Below, piece by piece: positions 9,142-17,548 of a stretch of 64,000 nt of DNA. Within the stretch, counting starts at the first letter, position 1, and every line of letters begins with the position of its first letter. This stretch comes from Paenibacillus mesophilus. GTDB taxonomy: Bacteria; Bacillota; Bacilli; Paenibacillales; NBRC-103111. The stretch is taken from contig NZ_VCRA01000034.1 in assembly GCF_005938385.1 (NCBI RefSeq), forward strand, positions 1 through 64,000, in the 5' to 3' direction. The position numbers and the translations under genes are program-made. The notes below the pieces were generated by a model, which was not told the origin of the DNA, did no database searches, and saw nothing but the letters and a program-made list of their open reading frames with translations.

Positions 9142-10782
9142 ATGTTAAAAAAAGCAGCCGCATTATTGTTACCGCTTTCACTGACGATCGCGGTCGTGCT
9201 TAACGGGTGCTCGAACGACAATGCGGGCAATACGCAGAACAGTGGTACGCCGGCTACTGCCGCATCGGGCGAATCTGATGGGAAATCATCCGGTTCCAAG
9301 CTTTCCACTACCGGGGAAACCCTATCATTCGCCGTCATCGATATCGGCGCCGATGGTCCCAGCTACAACGACGACAATATTCCCATTATTAAGGAACTGG
9401 AAAAGCAGACCGGCGTAAAAATCAAATTTCAGGCCGTTTATACGGATTACAGCACGATCATGCGGACACGAATTGCAGCCGCTTCCAACCTGACAGATAT
9501 TATGCAGTTGCCGCAAGGAGACGATCCGGTCAAGATCGCCAAGGGCGGCGTCATTATTCGGTTAAATGAACTTATCGACAAGTATGCGCCGAATACCAAA
9601 AAATTCCTCGACGCCAATCCGGAAGTCAAGAAAACATTGACTGCTCCGGACGGCTCGATCTACGCCTTCCCCGGCGTGGTGTCGCTAGCGGCGAAGGATT
9701 TCAATGTGAATGGGCTCGGCTATCGACTGGATTGGGCGGAGAAGCTGAATCTGAAAGCGCCTGAAACGATTGAAGACTGGTATAAGATGTTGCTCGCATT
9801 CCGCGACGGCGATCCGAATGGCAACGGCAAGGCTGACGAAATTCCATTTGCCGCTTCCGGACTCGGCGCACTCGATAAGTTCGCCCAAGCTTATGGCATG
9901 ACGCCCATGAGTTCTTGGTTTGCCGTCGATAAACAAGGCAAGGTCGAGTTCACGTGGACCAATCCAAAAGCCAAAGACTTCTTGACCGAGATGAATAAGT
10001 GGTGGAAAGAAAAGCTGATCGACCAAAGCTTGCTCACCCCTCATCTGGATAAAGTGACGGCTTATGTCGTTGGGGATTTGACCGGCGGCTATGCGATCTG
10101 GGCCGGGCGTTTCGACCAGTATACGAAGGAAATGCAGAAAAACTTCCCGAATGCACAATGGGTTGTTCCGGCTCCGCCTCAAGGCCCGCATGGAGACAAG
10201 TTTTACGAGGTGAATCCGGCTACGGACGGCAATCGCTATGCCGTCTCCAAAAGCGCCAAAAATCCGGAGCTTGCGGTCAAATGGCTCGATTATGTGTTCG
10301 CCAGCGAACCCGGTCAGCTCCTGTTTAATTACGGTATCGAAGGGGTCACCTATACGATGGTGAACGGAAAGCCCCAATATACGGCGGAAGTGACGAATAA
10401 CCCGAAATATCCGAACCCCGGCTCGGTACTGGCCAACTATGGAGCCGCAGGCCGTTTTCCGCAAATTGTTCCGCCTGACGCGCTTAATCAACAAGGCAAA
10501 ATACTGATGCCGGAAGCATCGATAAAAAGACTGCTAGACATGAAGCCGTATTTACGTCCGACATTCCCGAATGCGATGAGCACATCGGAAGAATCGTCCG
10601 CTTTTTCCCAGAAGATGGCGGATATCAACACGTATCGGCAAGAGATGGTCGCCAAGTTTATTACCGGAGCAGAACCGCTGTCGAACTTCGACAAGTTCGT
10701 GCAAACATTGAAATCGATGGGCATCGATGATGTCGTCAAGATCAAGCAAACCCAATATGACCGATGGAATAGCATCAAATAA
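9142..10782 (+). CDS. Extracellular solute-binding lipoprotein (LplA-type sugar ABC importer)
   Basis: A 546-residue lipoprotein precursor. The signal peptide ends in a lipobox LNGC with Cys23 as the lipid-modified residue. A Ser/Thr/Gly-rich linker and an LplA-like (family 1/CUT1) binding protein of about 500 residues follow. Such large LplA-type proteins usually bind oligosaccharides, often uronate- or rhamnose-containing ones. GGGAGG is well placed before ATG 9142; longer forms of the frame have no signal. It is followed by two permease genes and two polysaccharide-degrading enzyme genes, so the substrate is probably an oligosaccharide released by those enzymes. The ATPase is absent, as is normal for this class, which uses a shared MsmX-like ATPase (inference). 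Confidence 0.9.
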   Translation: MLKKAAALLLPLSLTIAVVLNGCSNDNAGNTQNSGTPATAASGESDGKSSGSKLSTTGETLSFAVIDIGADGPSYNDDNIPIIKELEKQTGVKIKFQAVYTDYSTIMRTRIAAASNLTDIMQLPQGDDPVKIAKGGVIIRLNELIDKYAPNTKKFLDANPEVKKTLTAPDGSIYAFPGVVSLAAKDFNVNGLGYRLDWAEKLNLKAPETIEDWYKMLLAFRDGDPNGNGKADEIPFAASGLGALDKFAQAYGMTPMSSWFAVDKQGKVEFTWTNPKAKDFLTEMNKWWKEKLIDQSLLTPHLDKVTAYVVGDLTGGYAIWAGRFDQYTKEMQKNFPNAQWVVPAPPQGPHGDKFYEVNPATDGNRYAVSKSAKNPELAVKWLDYVFASEPGQLLFNYGIEGVTYTMVNGKPQYTAEVTNNPKYPNPGSVLANYGAAGRFPQIVPPDALNQQGKILMPEASIKRLLDMKPYLRPTFPNAMSTSEESSAFSQKMADINTYRQEMVAKFITGAEPLSNFDKFVQTLKSMGIDDVVKIKQTQYDRWNSIK

Positions 10783-10876
10783 ACGAAATAATCGTTTTCG
10801 GGCCGGATCAACGTTGCGTGCGAGATCTAACCTTGTATCCGGCCTGATGATGACCCGAAATATAAGGAGTGCCGCC

Positions 10877-11836
10877 ATGAAACACGAGATCAGTACGGCC
10901 GTCTTGCATCGGCCTGCGGGTACGAGCAAATGGACGAATTTTCGCAAAAATGTGATCAAGAGCAAGTACTTGCTGCTACTCTTGCTGCCGGGGACTGCTT
11001 ATCTCATCATCTTCCAATACATCCCCATGTACGGCGTCATTATCGCCTTCAAAGATTTCTCGCCGGGACTCGGCATTTGGGGAAGCGAATGGGTTGGTTT
11101 TCGTTGGTTCACTGAGTTTTTTCAATCGGTTTATGCATTCCGGCTGTTGCGCAATACGGTACTGATCAGTTTGTATTCATTAATCTGGGGATTTCCGATC
11201 CCGGTCATATTTGCGCTTCTGCTCAACGAGCTCAGGAACGGTTTTTTTAAGCGGGCCGTGCAAACGGTTAGTTATTTTCCCCATTTCATCTCATCGGTCA
11301 TTATCGCGGGGCTGATCGTCAATTTTCTGTCGCCGACCGATGGCTTGTTCGGCCAGCTGTTCAAATGGATCACAGGGGAGCCGACGAGTCTGTTGACCGA
11401 TCCTGCATGGTTTCGAACGATCTATATCGGTTCGGGGATATGGCAGGGGTTCGGCTGGAGTTCGATTATATATTTGGCCGCGTTATCCGCCATCGATCCG
11501 CAACTGTACGATGCAGCCAAAATCGATGGGGCGGGGCGCTGGAAGCAGATGATGCACATTACGTTGCCTGGCATTATGCCCACAATCGTCATCTTGCTCA
11601 TTCTGAATATGGGTAGCTTGCTTAGCGTAGGTGCGGAGAAAATCATCCTGCTCTATTCGCCGGCCATATACGAAACATCCGATGTGATCTCTACCTATGC
11701 GTATCGAAGAGGACTGCTGGGAGCGGATTACAGCTTCGGGGCTGCGGTGGGCTTGTTCAATTCTATTGCCAATTTCCTGCTGCTCATTATCGTCAATTCA
11801 ATCAGCAAAAAAGTCAATCAAACGTCTTTGTGGTAG
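10877..11836 (+). CDS. ABC sugar importer permease, LplB/YteP-type
   Basis: A 319-residue permease with six predicted membrane helices. It shows the first-permease signature of CUT1 importers: an N-terminal helix (LLLLLLPGTAYLIIFQYIPM), the conserved block YGVIIAFKDFSPGLGIWGSEW, and the EAA loop (QLYDAAKIDGAGRWKQMMHITLPGI) that contacts the ATPase. ATG 10877 has AAGGAG upstream and fits family length; an upstream start would add an unrelated tail. Ten bases separate it from the second permease, so they are co-transcribed. Confidence 0.92.
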   Translation: MKHEISTAVLHRPAGTSKWTNFRKNVIKSKYLLLLLLPGTAYLIIFQYIPMYGVIIAFKDFSPGLGIWGSEWVGFRWFTEFFQSVYAFRLLRNTVLISLYSLIWGFPIPVIFALLLNELRNGFFKRAVQTVSYFPHFISSVIIAGLIVNFLSPTDGLFGQLFKWITGEPTSLLTDPAWFRTIYIGSGIWQGFGWSSIIYLAALSAIDPQLYDAAKIDGAGRWKQMMHITLPGIMPTIVILLILNMGSLLSVGAEKIILLYSPAIYETSDVISTYAYRRGLLGADYSFGAAVGLFNSIANFLLLIIVNSISKKVNQTSLW

Positions 11837-11846
11837 GGAGCAGCCA

Positions 11847-12719
11847 ATGAAAACGAAAACTGACCGTATCATCGAAGGCGTTATTGCCTTCATCCTGTTC
11901 GTGATCGGGCTAACCACGATCTATCCGTTTATTTACGTATTCAGCATGTCGATAAGCGCGCCCGAGGAAGTAATCGCCATGCGGGTATGGCTCTGGCCGC
12001 GGGGCTTTTCTCTGGAAAGCTATGGCTTGCTCTTCGAGAATTCCAATTTATGGAGAGGCTATTACAATACGATTTGGTACACGGTGGTCGGTACGGTAAT
12101 CAACATTTTCGTTACCGTTACATTTGCATATCCGCTGTCGCGCCGCGATTTTTTCGCCCGCGGATTCTTTATGGTGCTGCTTGCGGTGACGATGTTCTTC
12201 AGCGGGGGGCTGATACCGGATTTCCTGCTTATTCAGAAGCTCGGGCTATATGACACTCGTTGGGCGATTGTTCTGCCGGCCGCTATGAGCGCTTGGACTG
12301 CCATTATGACTCGCGTCTACTTTCAGACTTCGATTCCGGATGGCTTAACAGAAGCGGCGAAGATCGATGGCTGCTCTGACATTGGTATTCTGTACCGCGT
12401 GGTCTTGCCGATTTCGCTGCCAATTATAAGCGTCATCGCGCTCTATTCGGCAGTCGGGTTCTGGAATAGCTATTTCGCCGCTCTCATTTATTTGCCGGAT
12501 GCCAAGCTTCAGCCATTACAAGTGTATTTGATGAAGGTTCTGATCCAAAATTCGCCGGATATGAACGCACAATTCGAAGACGCCATGACGCGCGATATGT
12601 TTGCGACACAGTTGAAGTACTCCATTATTATGGTATCGATCATTCCGATTATTTGTACGTATCCATTGCTGCAGAAATATTTCGTAAAAGGCGCAGTCGT
12701 TGGAGCGATCAAAGAGTAA
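11847..12719 (+). CDS. ABC sugar importer permease, LplC/YtcP-type
   Basis: A 290-residue second permease of the same importer with about six membrane helices. The family start (FILFVIGLTTIYPFIYVFSM) and the EAA loop (GLTEAAKIDGCSDIGILYRVVLPISLP) are clear. The C-terminus FVKGAVVGAIKE is the usual LplC tail. GGGAG lies seven bases before the ATG. Its last 22 bases recur exactly at 14679-14700, upstream of the second enzyme gene, which suggests that the DNA between them was inserted or rearranged. Confidence 0.92.
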   Translation: MKTKTDRIIEGVIAFILFVIGLTTIYPFIYVFSMSISAPEEVIAMRVWLWPRGFSLESYGLLFENSNLWRGYYNTIWYTVVGTVINIFVTVTFAYPLSRRDFFARGFFMVLLAVTMFFSGGLIPDFLLIQKLGLYDTRWAIVLPAAMSAWTAIMTRVYFQTSIPDGLTEAAKIDGCSDIGILYRVVLPISLPIISVIALYSAVGFWNSYFAALIYLPDAKLQPLQVYLMKVLIQNSPDMNAQFEDAMTRDMFATQLKYSIIMVSIIPIICTYPLLQKYFVKGAVVGAIKE

Positions 12720-12720
12720 G
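12699..12720 (+). repeat. 22-bp direct repeat, copy 1 (3' end of LplC gene)
   Basis: Twenty-two bases, ending GCGATCAAAGAGTAAG, are identical to 14679-14700. This copy is the functional 3' end of the permease gene (AIKE-stop). Confidence 0.95.
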
Positions 12721-12748
12721 GGGAAATGTCCCTATCTGGAGGTGCGAA

Positions 12749-14632
12749 ATGCTAGTTGAACGCTTTGCGGCTTCAAGCTTTTCGGGAAAACTGATACCAT
12801 CAGGCCGATTCACTCCTTTTCCCAAGATCGAAAACCGTTCGGAATGGGTTTCCATTCCGGAGCGGGAGCAGTCCTATTGGCTGGCAGAGGGCGAAAAACA
12901 CCTCAGCTTTGAATGGCCGGTCTTGCCGGCTGTCCGTTATATGGATTTCATTACAAACGGAAATCGGTCCCGCTATGAGCACATATATTTTGAACGCAGA
13001 CGAGCCTTGGCTTCTCTTGTCCTGGCGGAATGCATACAAGACTCAGGGCGCTTTCTCGACCTCATTATTAACGGAATCTGGGCCATATGCGAAGAATCGA
13101 GTTGGGTCTTCCCGGCCCACTTGCATATTTCCTCGAAGAGTCGCGGGGATAGTCTGCCCGATGTAACCGATCCGGTGATCGATTTATTCGCGGCCGAGAC
13201 GGCCGGACTGCTCTCCTGGACCTGCTATTTGCTGAAGACAAGGATTGATGCCGTCAGCCCGATGGTTTGCAAGCGTATCCGGTTTGAAGTCAAACGGCGT
13301 ATTTTGGATCCGTATTTGTCCCGCAGCGATTTTCGGTGGATGGGCCTCGTTGCGGATAGTCGCGTAAATAATTGGAATCCTTGGTGCAATTCGAATTGTT
13401 TGTCGGCTCTGTTGCTTCTTGAAGAGGATGTAGACGTACGAACCGAAGGCGTAAGAAAAGCCATGCGAAGCTTGGACCGCTTTCTGTCCGTTTATCACGA
13501 AGACGGAGGCTGCGATGAAGGCCCCAGCTACTGGAATGTAGCCGGCGGCTCGCTGTTCGACTGCCTCGAATTACTGTTTTTGGCTTCGGACGGAGCGATC
13601 ACCCTGTATGAGGAGCCGATTATCGGAGAGATTGGTCGGTACATTTATCGGGCTCATATCGGCGGGAGTTATTTTGTGAATTTCGGCGATGGCGACGCAC
13701 TGCTGACTCCGTCTTCCGACCTGATCTACCGATACGGTAAACGAATCCGGGACCCGAAGATGATCGCGATGGGAGCAGGCACATACAAGGGGCCTTCCGA
13801 TTCTAGCTCATGGATCGCCATGTTTCGTACGTTGTCAGCCATATTTAATGCGGCAACCATAGGAGCCGAGCATCAAGCACCGCCTTTGGTCAAAGAAGTT
13901 TGGCTACCGCAAACCGAATTTATGGCTGCCCGCGTGCAGGAGGGGTCCGAACAAGGTTTGTTCCTTGCCGCTAAAGGAGGGCATAACGGAGAAAGCCACA
14001 ACCACAACGATGTCGGGCACTTCATGGTTTATGCCAACGGACATCCGGTGCTTGTAGATGTGGGAGTCGAGCAGTATACGGCCAAAACTTTCAGCCCGCA
14101 GCGCTACGACATATGGACGATGCATTCGGGAACACACCACCTTCCGGAAATCGATGGCATCCGACAGGAAGCCGGCAGCCGGTTCAAAGCCACAGAGGTC
14201 CAATTCCGGTCCGATGACTGTACAACGCAGCTGACGTTAAACATAGCCGATACTTACCCCCAATCCGCAAGCATCCGCCATTGGTATCGGGAATTTATTC
14301 TTAACCGTAATGCTGGAGCCAGTATAACAATTACGGACCAATTCGACTTGACTAAAGCTGCCGACACGATCGTCATGAATCTCATGACTCCTTGCCGGCC
14401 TGAATTTCCGGAAAGTGGAGCTATCCTGTTTCCGGTCGGCGACGGCACGCATGTCCGCATGAGCTACCCGTCAGAAATATTGGGGGCAACTTTTGCGAAG
14501 GTGGATATAACCGATTCAAGACTGCGGAAAAGCTGGGGACAATCGCTCTACAAAATCACTTTGTCCTCCAAAGGGCCGTTATCTGAAGGAAAATGGACGC
14601 TTGCATTTGAACAAAGCCCTGTATTGACCTAA
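12749..14632 (+). CDS. Heparinase II/III-like polysaccharide lyase
   Basis: A 627-residue protein without a signal peptide, so probably cytoplasmic and acting on imported oligosaccharides. The N-terminal half is an alpha/alpha toroid with WNPWCNSN and a YHEDGGCDEGPSYW motif near residues 248-262. The C-terminal half has the heparinase II/III-like beta-sandwich signature NGESHNHNDVGHFMVY at about residues 412-427, followed by DVGVEQYT. Tyr and His residues in these motifs are the usual catalytic ones. The family cleaves uronic-acid-containing polysaccharides by beta-elimination; the exact substrate (glycosaminoglycan, alginate or other) is open. GGAGG lies before ATG 12749. It sits directly after the importer genes in the same operon. 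Confidence 0.85.
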   Translation: MLVERFAASSFSGKLIPSGRFTPFPKIENRSEWVSIPEREQSYWLAEGEKHLSFEWPVLPAVRYMDFITNGNRSRYEHIYFERRRALASLVLAECIQDSGRFLDLIINGIWAICEESSWVFPAHLHISSKSRGDSLPDVTDPVIDLFAAETAGLLSWTCYLLKTRIDAVSPMVCKRIRFEVKRRILDPYLSRSDFRWMGLVADSRVNNWNPWCNSNCLSALLLLEEDVDVRTEGVRKAMRSLDRFLSVYHEDGGCDEGPSYWNVAGGSLFDCLELLFLASDGAITLYEEPIIGEIGRYIYRAHIGGSYFVNFGDGDALLTPSSDLIYRYGKRIRDPKMIAMGAGTYKGPSDSSSWIAMFRTLSAIFNAATIGAEHQAPPLVKEVWLPQTEFMAARVQEGSEQGLFLAAKGGHNGESHNHNDVGHFMVYANGHPVLVDVGVEQYTAKTFSPQRYDIWTMHSGTHHLPEIDGIRQEAGSRFKATEVQFRSDDCTTQLTLNIADTYPQSASIRHWYREFILNRNAGASITITDQFDLTKAADTIVMNLMTPCRPEFPESGAILFPVGDGTHVRMSYPSEILGATFAKVDITDSRLRKSWGQSLYKITLSSKGPLSEGKWTLAFEQSPVLT

Positions 14633-14678
14633 CTAAGGAGATGGCAGCGGGGTATCGACAGATTCGAAAGAGGATGCA

Positions 14679-14700
14679 GTTGGAGCGATCAAAGAGTAAG
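14679..14700 (+). repeat. 22-bp direct repeat, copy 2 (relic of a permease 3' end)
   Basis: Identical to 12699-12720. Read with one base removed, the sequence from about 14664 gives F-E-R-G then AVGAIKE-stop, a decayed version of the LplC C-terminus FVKGAVVGAIKE. The second enzyme gene therefore once followed a permease gene directly. Confidence 0.85.
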
Positions 14701-14712
14701 CGGGGGGATTGC

Positions 14713-16182
14713 ATGAAGGACATATTGAACACCGCCTGCACGGCGATTGATCGGTTGATACAAAGCGCAAATCCGTACAACGGATTGTTTCCATCCCTAT
14801 TGGATTGCCGCACGGGCGATATGTTGAATGAGATGCCCGCACCGATCCCTGGGCAGCGCAATGCGGACAGAGCTCCGAATGGCAGCAATTTGATGCATGA
14901 TATCCCCTTGCTCGGTACGATGTACGCACTTGCCAGGTGCGAGGGAAAACCAGATTATGCGGATGCGGCCGATCGCTATTTGCGATATTTTGCCACACAC
15001 TGTACGAATACGGCAACAGGGTTATTCCCCTGGGGGGAGCATGCCTATTGGCATTTAGCCGAGCAGCGAGTGGGGAGCAGCATTATTACGTATGAGCCGG
15101 AAAGGCGGGCGATTCACGACCATTTGCACCATGCGCCGCTCTGGTTATGGGAGAAACTGCATGAATTTAACGCACCGTGTGTGCAGCGTTTCGCTGACGG
15201 TCTGGAATATCACTGGAAGCAGAGTTCGCCTCGCGAATATTACCGCCATGCGGAAATCAACAGCAGACAATATGCGCCTGCAGATGTTCGTTCCTGCGAT
15301 TTTCCGCGGCATTCCGGCTTCTATATATTCGATTTGGCGTTCGCCTATAACCAAAGCCGCCGTCCGGAGTTGTTGCAACAGTTGGAGCAGTTTTTGGACT
15401 ATTGGTGGGACAAACGCGATGAGCGCGGACTGCTGCTTGTCGAAAGCCGCTCGCCGCAAGAAGCGGTGCGTTTCCAGAATATTAATTCGCCGACCCAGAC
15501 GCTCTCCCTGGCAACCAGCTTGCTCGAAACGGCTGATCAGTTGGATCGTACAGCACCTTCACAGGCGGCAGCTTTGCGACAGCGCGCTGACGTCTATATC
15601 AGCGGATTTATCGCAGCGCCGCATGATCCGGAGCAAGGCGTATTCGCCAATCTATGCACGCGCGACAACCAACTGACGGAACCGATGTCCGTATGGGGCA
15701 GCGTGTACGGCGTAGCCAACGCCTCAGGGGCAGCGTTGATGTGCCTATGCGCTTGGCGGCTGTGCCGTCGTCCGGAACTGCTGAAATGGGCCCTAGCAGT
15801 CGGAGCATGCTATCTGGATCAACCGTTCCCCGTCACAAGCGACATTGCGATCGATGCACAAGGCATCCGGCCGCATGAGAACATAAATTTGATCGGTCAT
15901 CATTACGTGCCGGCCGGCGACGCAGGTCTGGCTCTGGAATTAATGGCCGATCTATATGCCATTACCGGCGAGCGGAAATGGCTCGACGGAGGCTTACAAC
16001 TGGCCGCGCAATTTGCGTCCATTTATTTTGACCATGAGATTCCGAGAGGAGCGGCGAAGGGAATCGAACACTATGAATCGCAGCTCGGCCCCGGTTACCT
16101 GATCCACGGCATGGCGCATATTGCGCTGCGCGCGCGCGATGGCCGAGATTGTCAAGTGCCCACCGAGTATACATGCAGATAA
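14713..16182 (+). CDS. Six-hairpin (alpha/alpha-barrel) glycosidase-like protein
   Basis: A 489-residue soluble protein without a signal peptide. Repeating helical hairpins with aromatic and acidic surface motifs (TGLFPWGEHAYWHL, EYHWKQSSPREYYRHAEIN, CDFPRHSGFYIFDLAFAY, FQNINSPTQTLSLATSL) fit the six-hairpin glycosidase superfamily, which includes unsaturated uronyl hydrolases and related enzymes. I cannot assign a CAZy family. Coming after a uronate-type lyase, hydrolysis of the unsaturated oligosaccharides it makes is a reasonable guess. ATG 14713 has a run of Gs upstream; the frame continues upstream only through the permease-tail relic. Last gene of the importer operon. Confidence 0.65.
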   Translation: MKDILNTACTAIDRLIQSANPYNGLFPSLLDCRTGDMLNEMPAPIPGQRNADRAPNGSNLMHDIPLLGTMYALARCEGKPDYADAADRYLRYFATHCTNTATGLFPWGEHAYWHLAEQRVGSSIITYEPERRAIHDHLHHAPLWLWEKLHEFNAPCVQRFADGLEYHWKQSSPREYYRHAEINSRQYAPADVRSCDFPRHSGFYIFDLAFAYNQSRRPELLQQLEQFLDYWWDKRDERGLLLVESRSPQEAVRFQNINSPTQTLSLATSLLETADQLDRTAPSQAAALRQRADVYISGFIAAPHDPEQGVFANLCTRDNQLTEPMSVWGSVYGVANASGAALMCLCAWRLCRRPELLKWALAVGACYLDQPFPVTSDIAIDAQGIRPHENINLIGHHYVPAGDAGLALELMADLYAITGERKWLDGGLQLAAQFASIYFDHEIPRGAAKGIEHYESQLGPGYLIHGMAHIALRARDGRDCQVPTEYTCR

Positions 16183-16224
16183 TTACCTAGTTTGGTATTG
16201 CTAACCGTTTTAACTGGAAAAGCT

Positions 16225-16406
16225 CATAATCCGGACTCAAGACGCAGTCTTTTCGAATCGATACTACACAAATACATGACGGAGACGTGCTTGCCGCCTG
16301 GTTCGGCGGTACGGCTGAAGGCGCCCTGGACGTCGGCATTTGGGCTTCGCTGCGCAGCAGCGGCGAAGGCGGCGGCTGGGGCGAGCCTCAGTTTTTTGGT
16401 CAATGA
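16225..16406 (+). pseudogene. N-terminal remnant of a sialidase (BNR-type exo-alpha-sialidase)
   Basis: One plus frame reads DGDVLAAWFGGTAEGALDV, then GIWASLRSSGEGGGWGEPQF and a stop. LAAWFGGTxEG-DVxIW is the conserved N-terminal block of bacterial BNR-repeat sialidases. No start codon with a ribosome binding site is present, and the frame stops at 16404-16406 after about 55 residues, whereas the family has 350 or more. It is a truncated relic between the importer operon and the minus-strand AraC gene, in keeping with host-glycan genes nearby (fucosidase, heparinase-like lyase). Confidence 0.65.
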
Positions 16407-16447
16407 TCAAAAAGCGGCGATCTTTTCGTTTCCGCTCGATTAGAAAT

Positions 16448-17335
16448 TCAACTTTTTGTATCCGGCCATAAGTTTCTGCGGCAGGAAGCACGGTATTGGT
16501 TCGGTGTCATTCCCGTGTTTTGCCGGAATATCCGATTCAAGTAGCCATGGCTGTTCAGTCCAATCCGTTCGCCGATTTCCGAAATCGTCAATTCCGTATG
16601 TTCCAGCAGCGATTTGGCCTGTTTGATCTGAATGCCGCGCATATATTGAAGCGGGGTCATCCCGGTATGCTTTTTGAGGCAGCGCGACAAATAATCGAAA
16701 TGATAATGAAGCGACTCCTCCAGATGCTGGTAGTGTAAAGGAACGTTCGCATGGAGCTGTAAATATTCGATGATCCGCTCGGATAAATAAGACGACCTGG
16801 AGCGGCCGCGAACCTGCGCTACGGATTGGATTTTAACTAGAAATTCAGATAGCAGAGCGTGCAGCGGCAGCGCATTCGAGACGGAGAACGAATGAAACAT
16901 CAGATACATACGTTCCAAGAGCGGCACGATCGATGATGGATCGACGCAGGTCATTTTCGGCAAATACATATACTGGTCGGACGGTTGTTCGTCGTTGTCT
17001 TCGTTTCTTAGGAGTGGATAAGACCAAGGGATTTGATCGCTGTCGAGCGACCGAATCGCTCGCGAGTGGGACAAATGTACCCAATACAGCTCCGTCTGCT
17101 CAGGACAAGGCTGGTGTCCCCAATGGGTTTTGCCCGGTTCCAGCACGAGGATGTCGCCTTCCTTCATGTTGTAAGCGATATCATCTTCCGTGATATAAAG
17201 AGAGCCCGATTTGACGAATACGATATTATATACTTCAAAGCATCTTCTGAAATGCTGATAATCCTTGCCGGTGACCGATCTTTCGACCGTAATGGCTTGC
17301 GGGAGCGGCGGGATTTTCAACTCCAGGCATAACAC
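16448..17335 (-). CDS. AraC-family regulator with N-terminal cupin
   Basis: A 295-residue regulator. Residues 10-100 form a cupin sugar-sensing domain (FVKSGSLYITEDDIAYNMKEGDILVLEPGKTHWG, metal-type His near 92). Residues 190-285 form the AraC double HTH (YLSRCLKKHTGMTPLQYMRG, then GLNSHGYLNRIFRQNTGMTPNQYR). The start is a GTG at 17335 with AAGGAGG nine bases before it; an ATG five bases inside is out of frame. It is divergent from the GH29 fucosidase gene 213 bases away, which it probably controls. Confidence 0.87.
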   Translation of the reverse strand: MLCLELKIPPLPQAITVERSVTGKDYQHFRRCFEVYNIVFVKSGSLYITEDDIAYNMKEGDILVLEPGKTHWGHQPCPEQTELYWVHLSHSRAIRSLDSDQIPWSYPLLRNEDNDEQPSDQYMYLPKMTCVDPSSIVPLLERMYLMFHSFSVSNALPLHALLSEFLVKIQSVAQVRGRSRSSYLSERIIEYLQLHANVPLHYQHLEESLHYHFDYLSRCLKKHTGMTPLQYMRGIQIKQAKSLLEHTELTISEIGERIGLNSHGYLNRIFRQNTGMTPNQYRASCRRNLWPDTKS

Positions 17336-17548
17336 CGGTCACATCCTCCTTCCGTCGCTTGCTTCGGCTGCACGCCGAATATGTCTCTTATCTTATCACA
17401 TCAAAGGTACGAAATTATCCGGAATGAAAAAGTCGGGATCGTCCAATTATTGTTCGAAATCTAACCTACACAAATCTGATCGAATTCTTTACAGTAGAAG
17501 AGAAAATACCTCCTTGCCAATCCAACGATCAGGAAGGAATGAGAAACT

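Noticed and set aside
9142..16182. Missing ATPase as a sign of a broken importer
   Set aside because: LplA/B/C-type sugar importers of Bacilli commonly lack a local ATPase and share one encoded elsewhere, so its absence is normal.
16192..16443. An 83-residue plus-strand frame between the glycosidase-like gene and the AraC gene
   Set aside because: The neighbouring frame carries the recognisable sialidase remnant; this one is its shadow.
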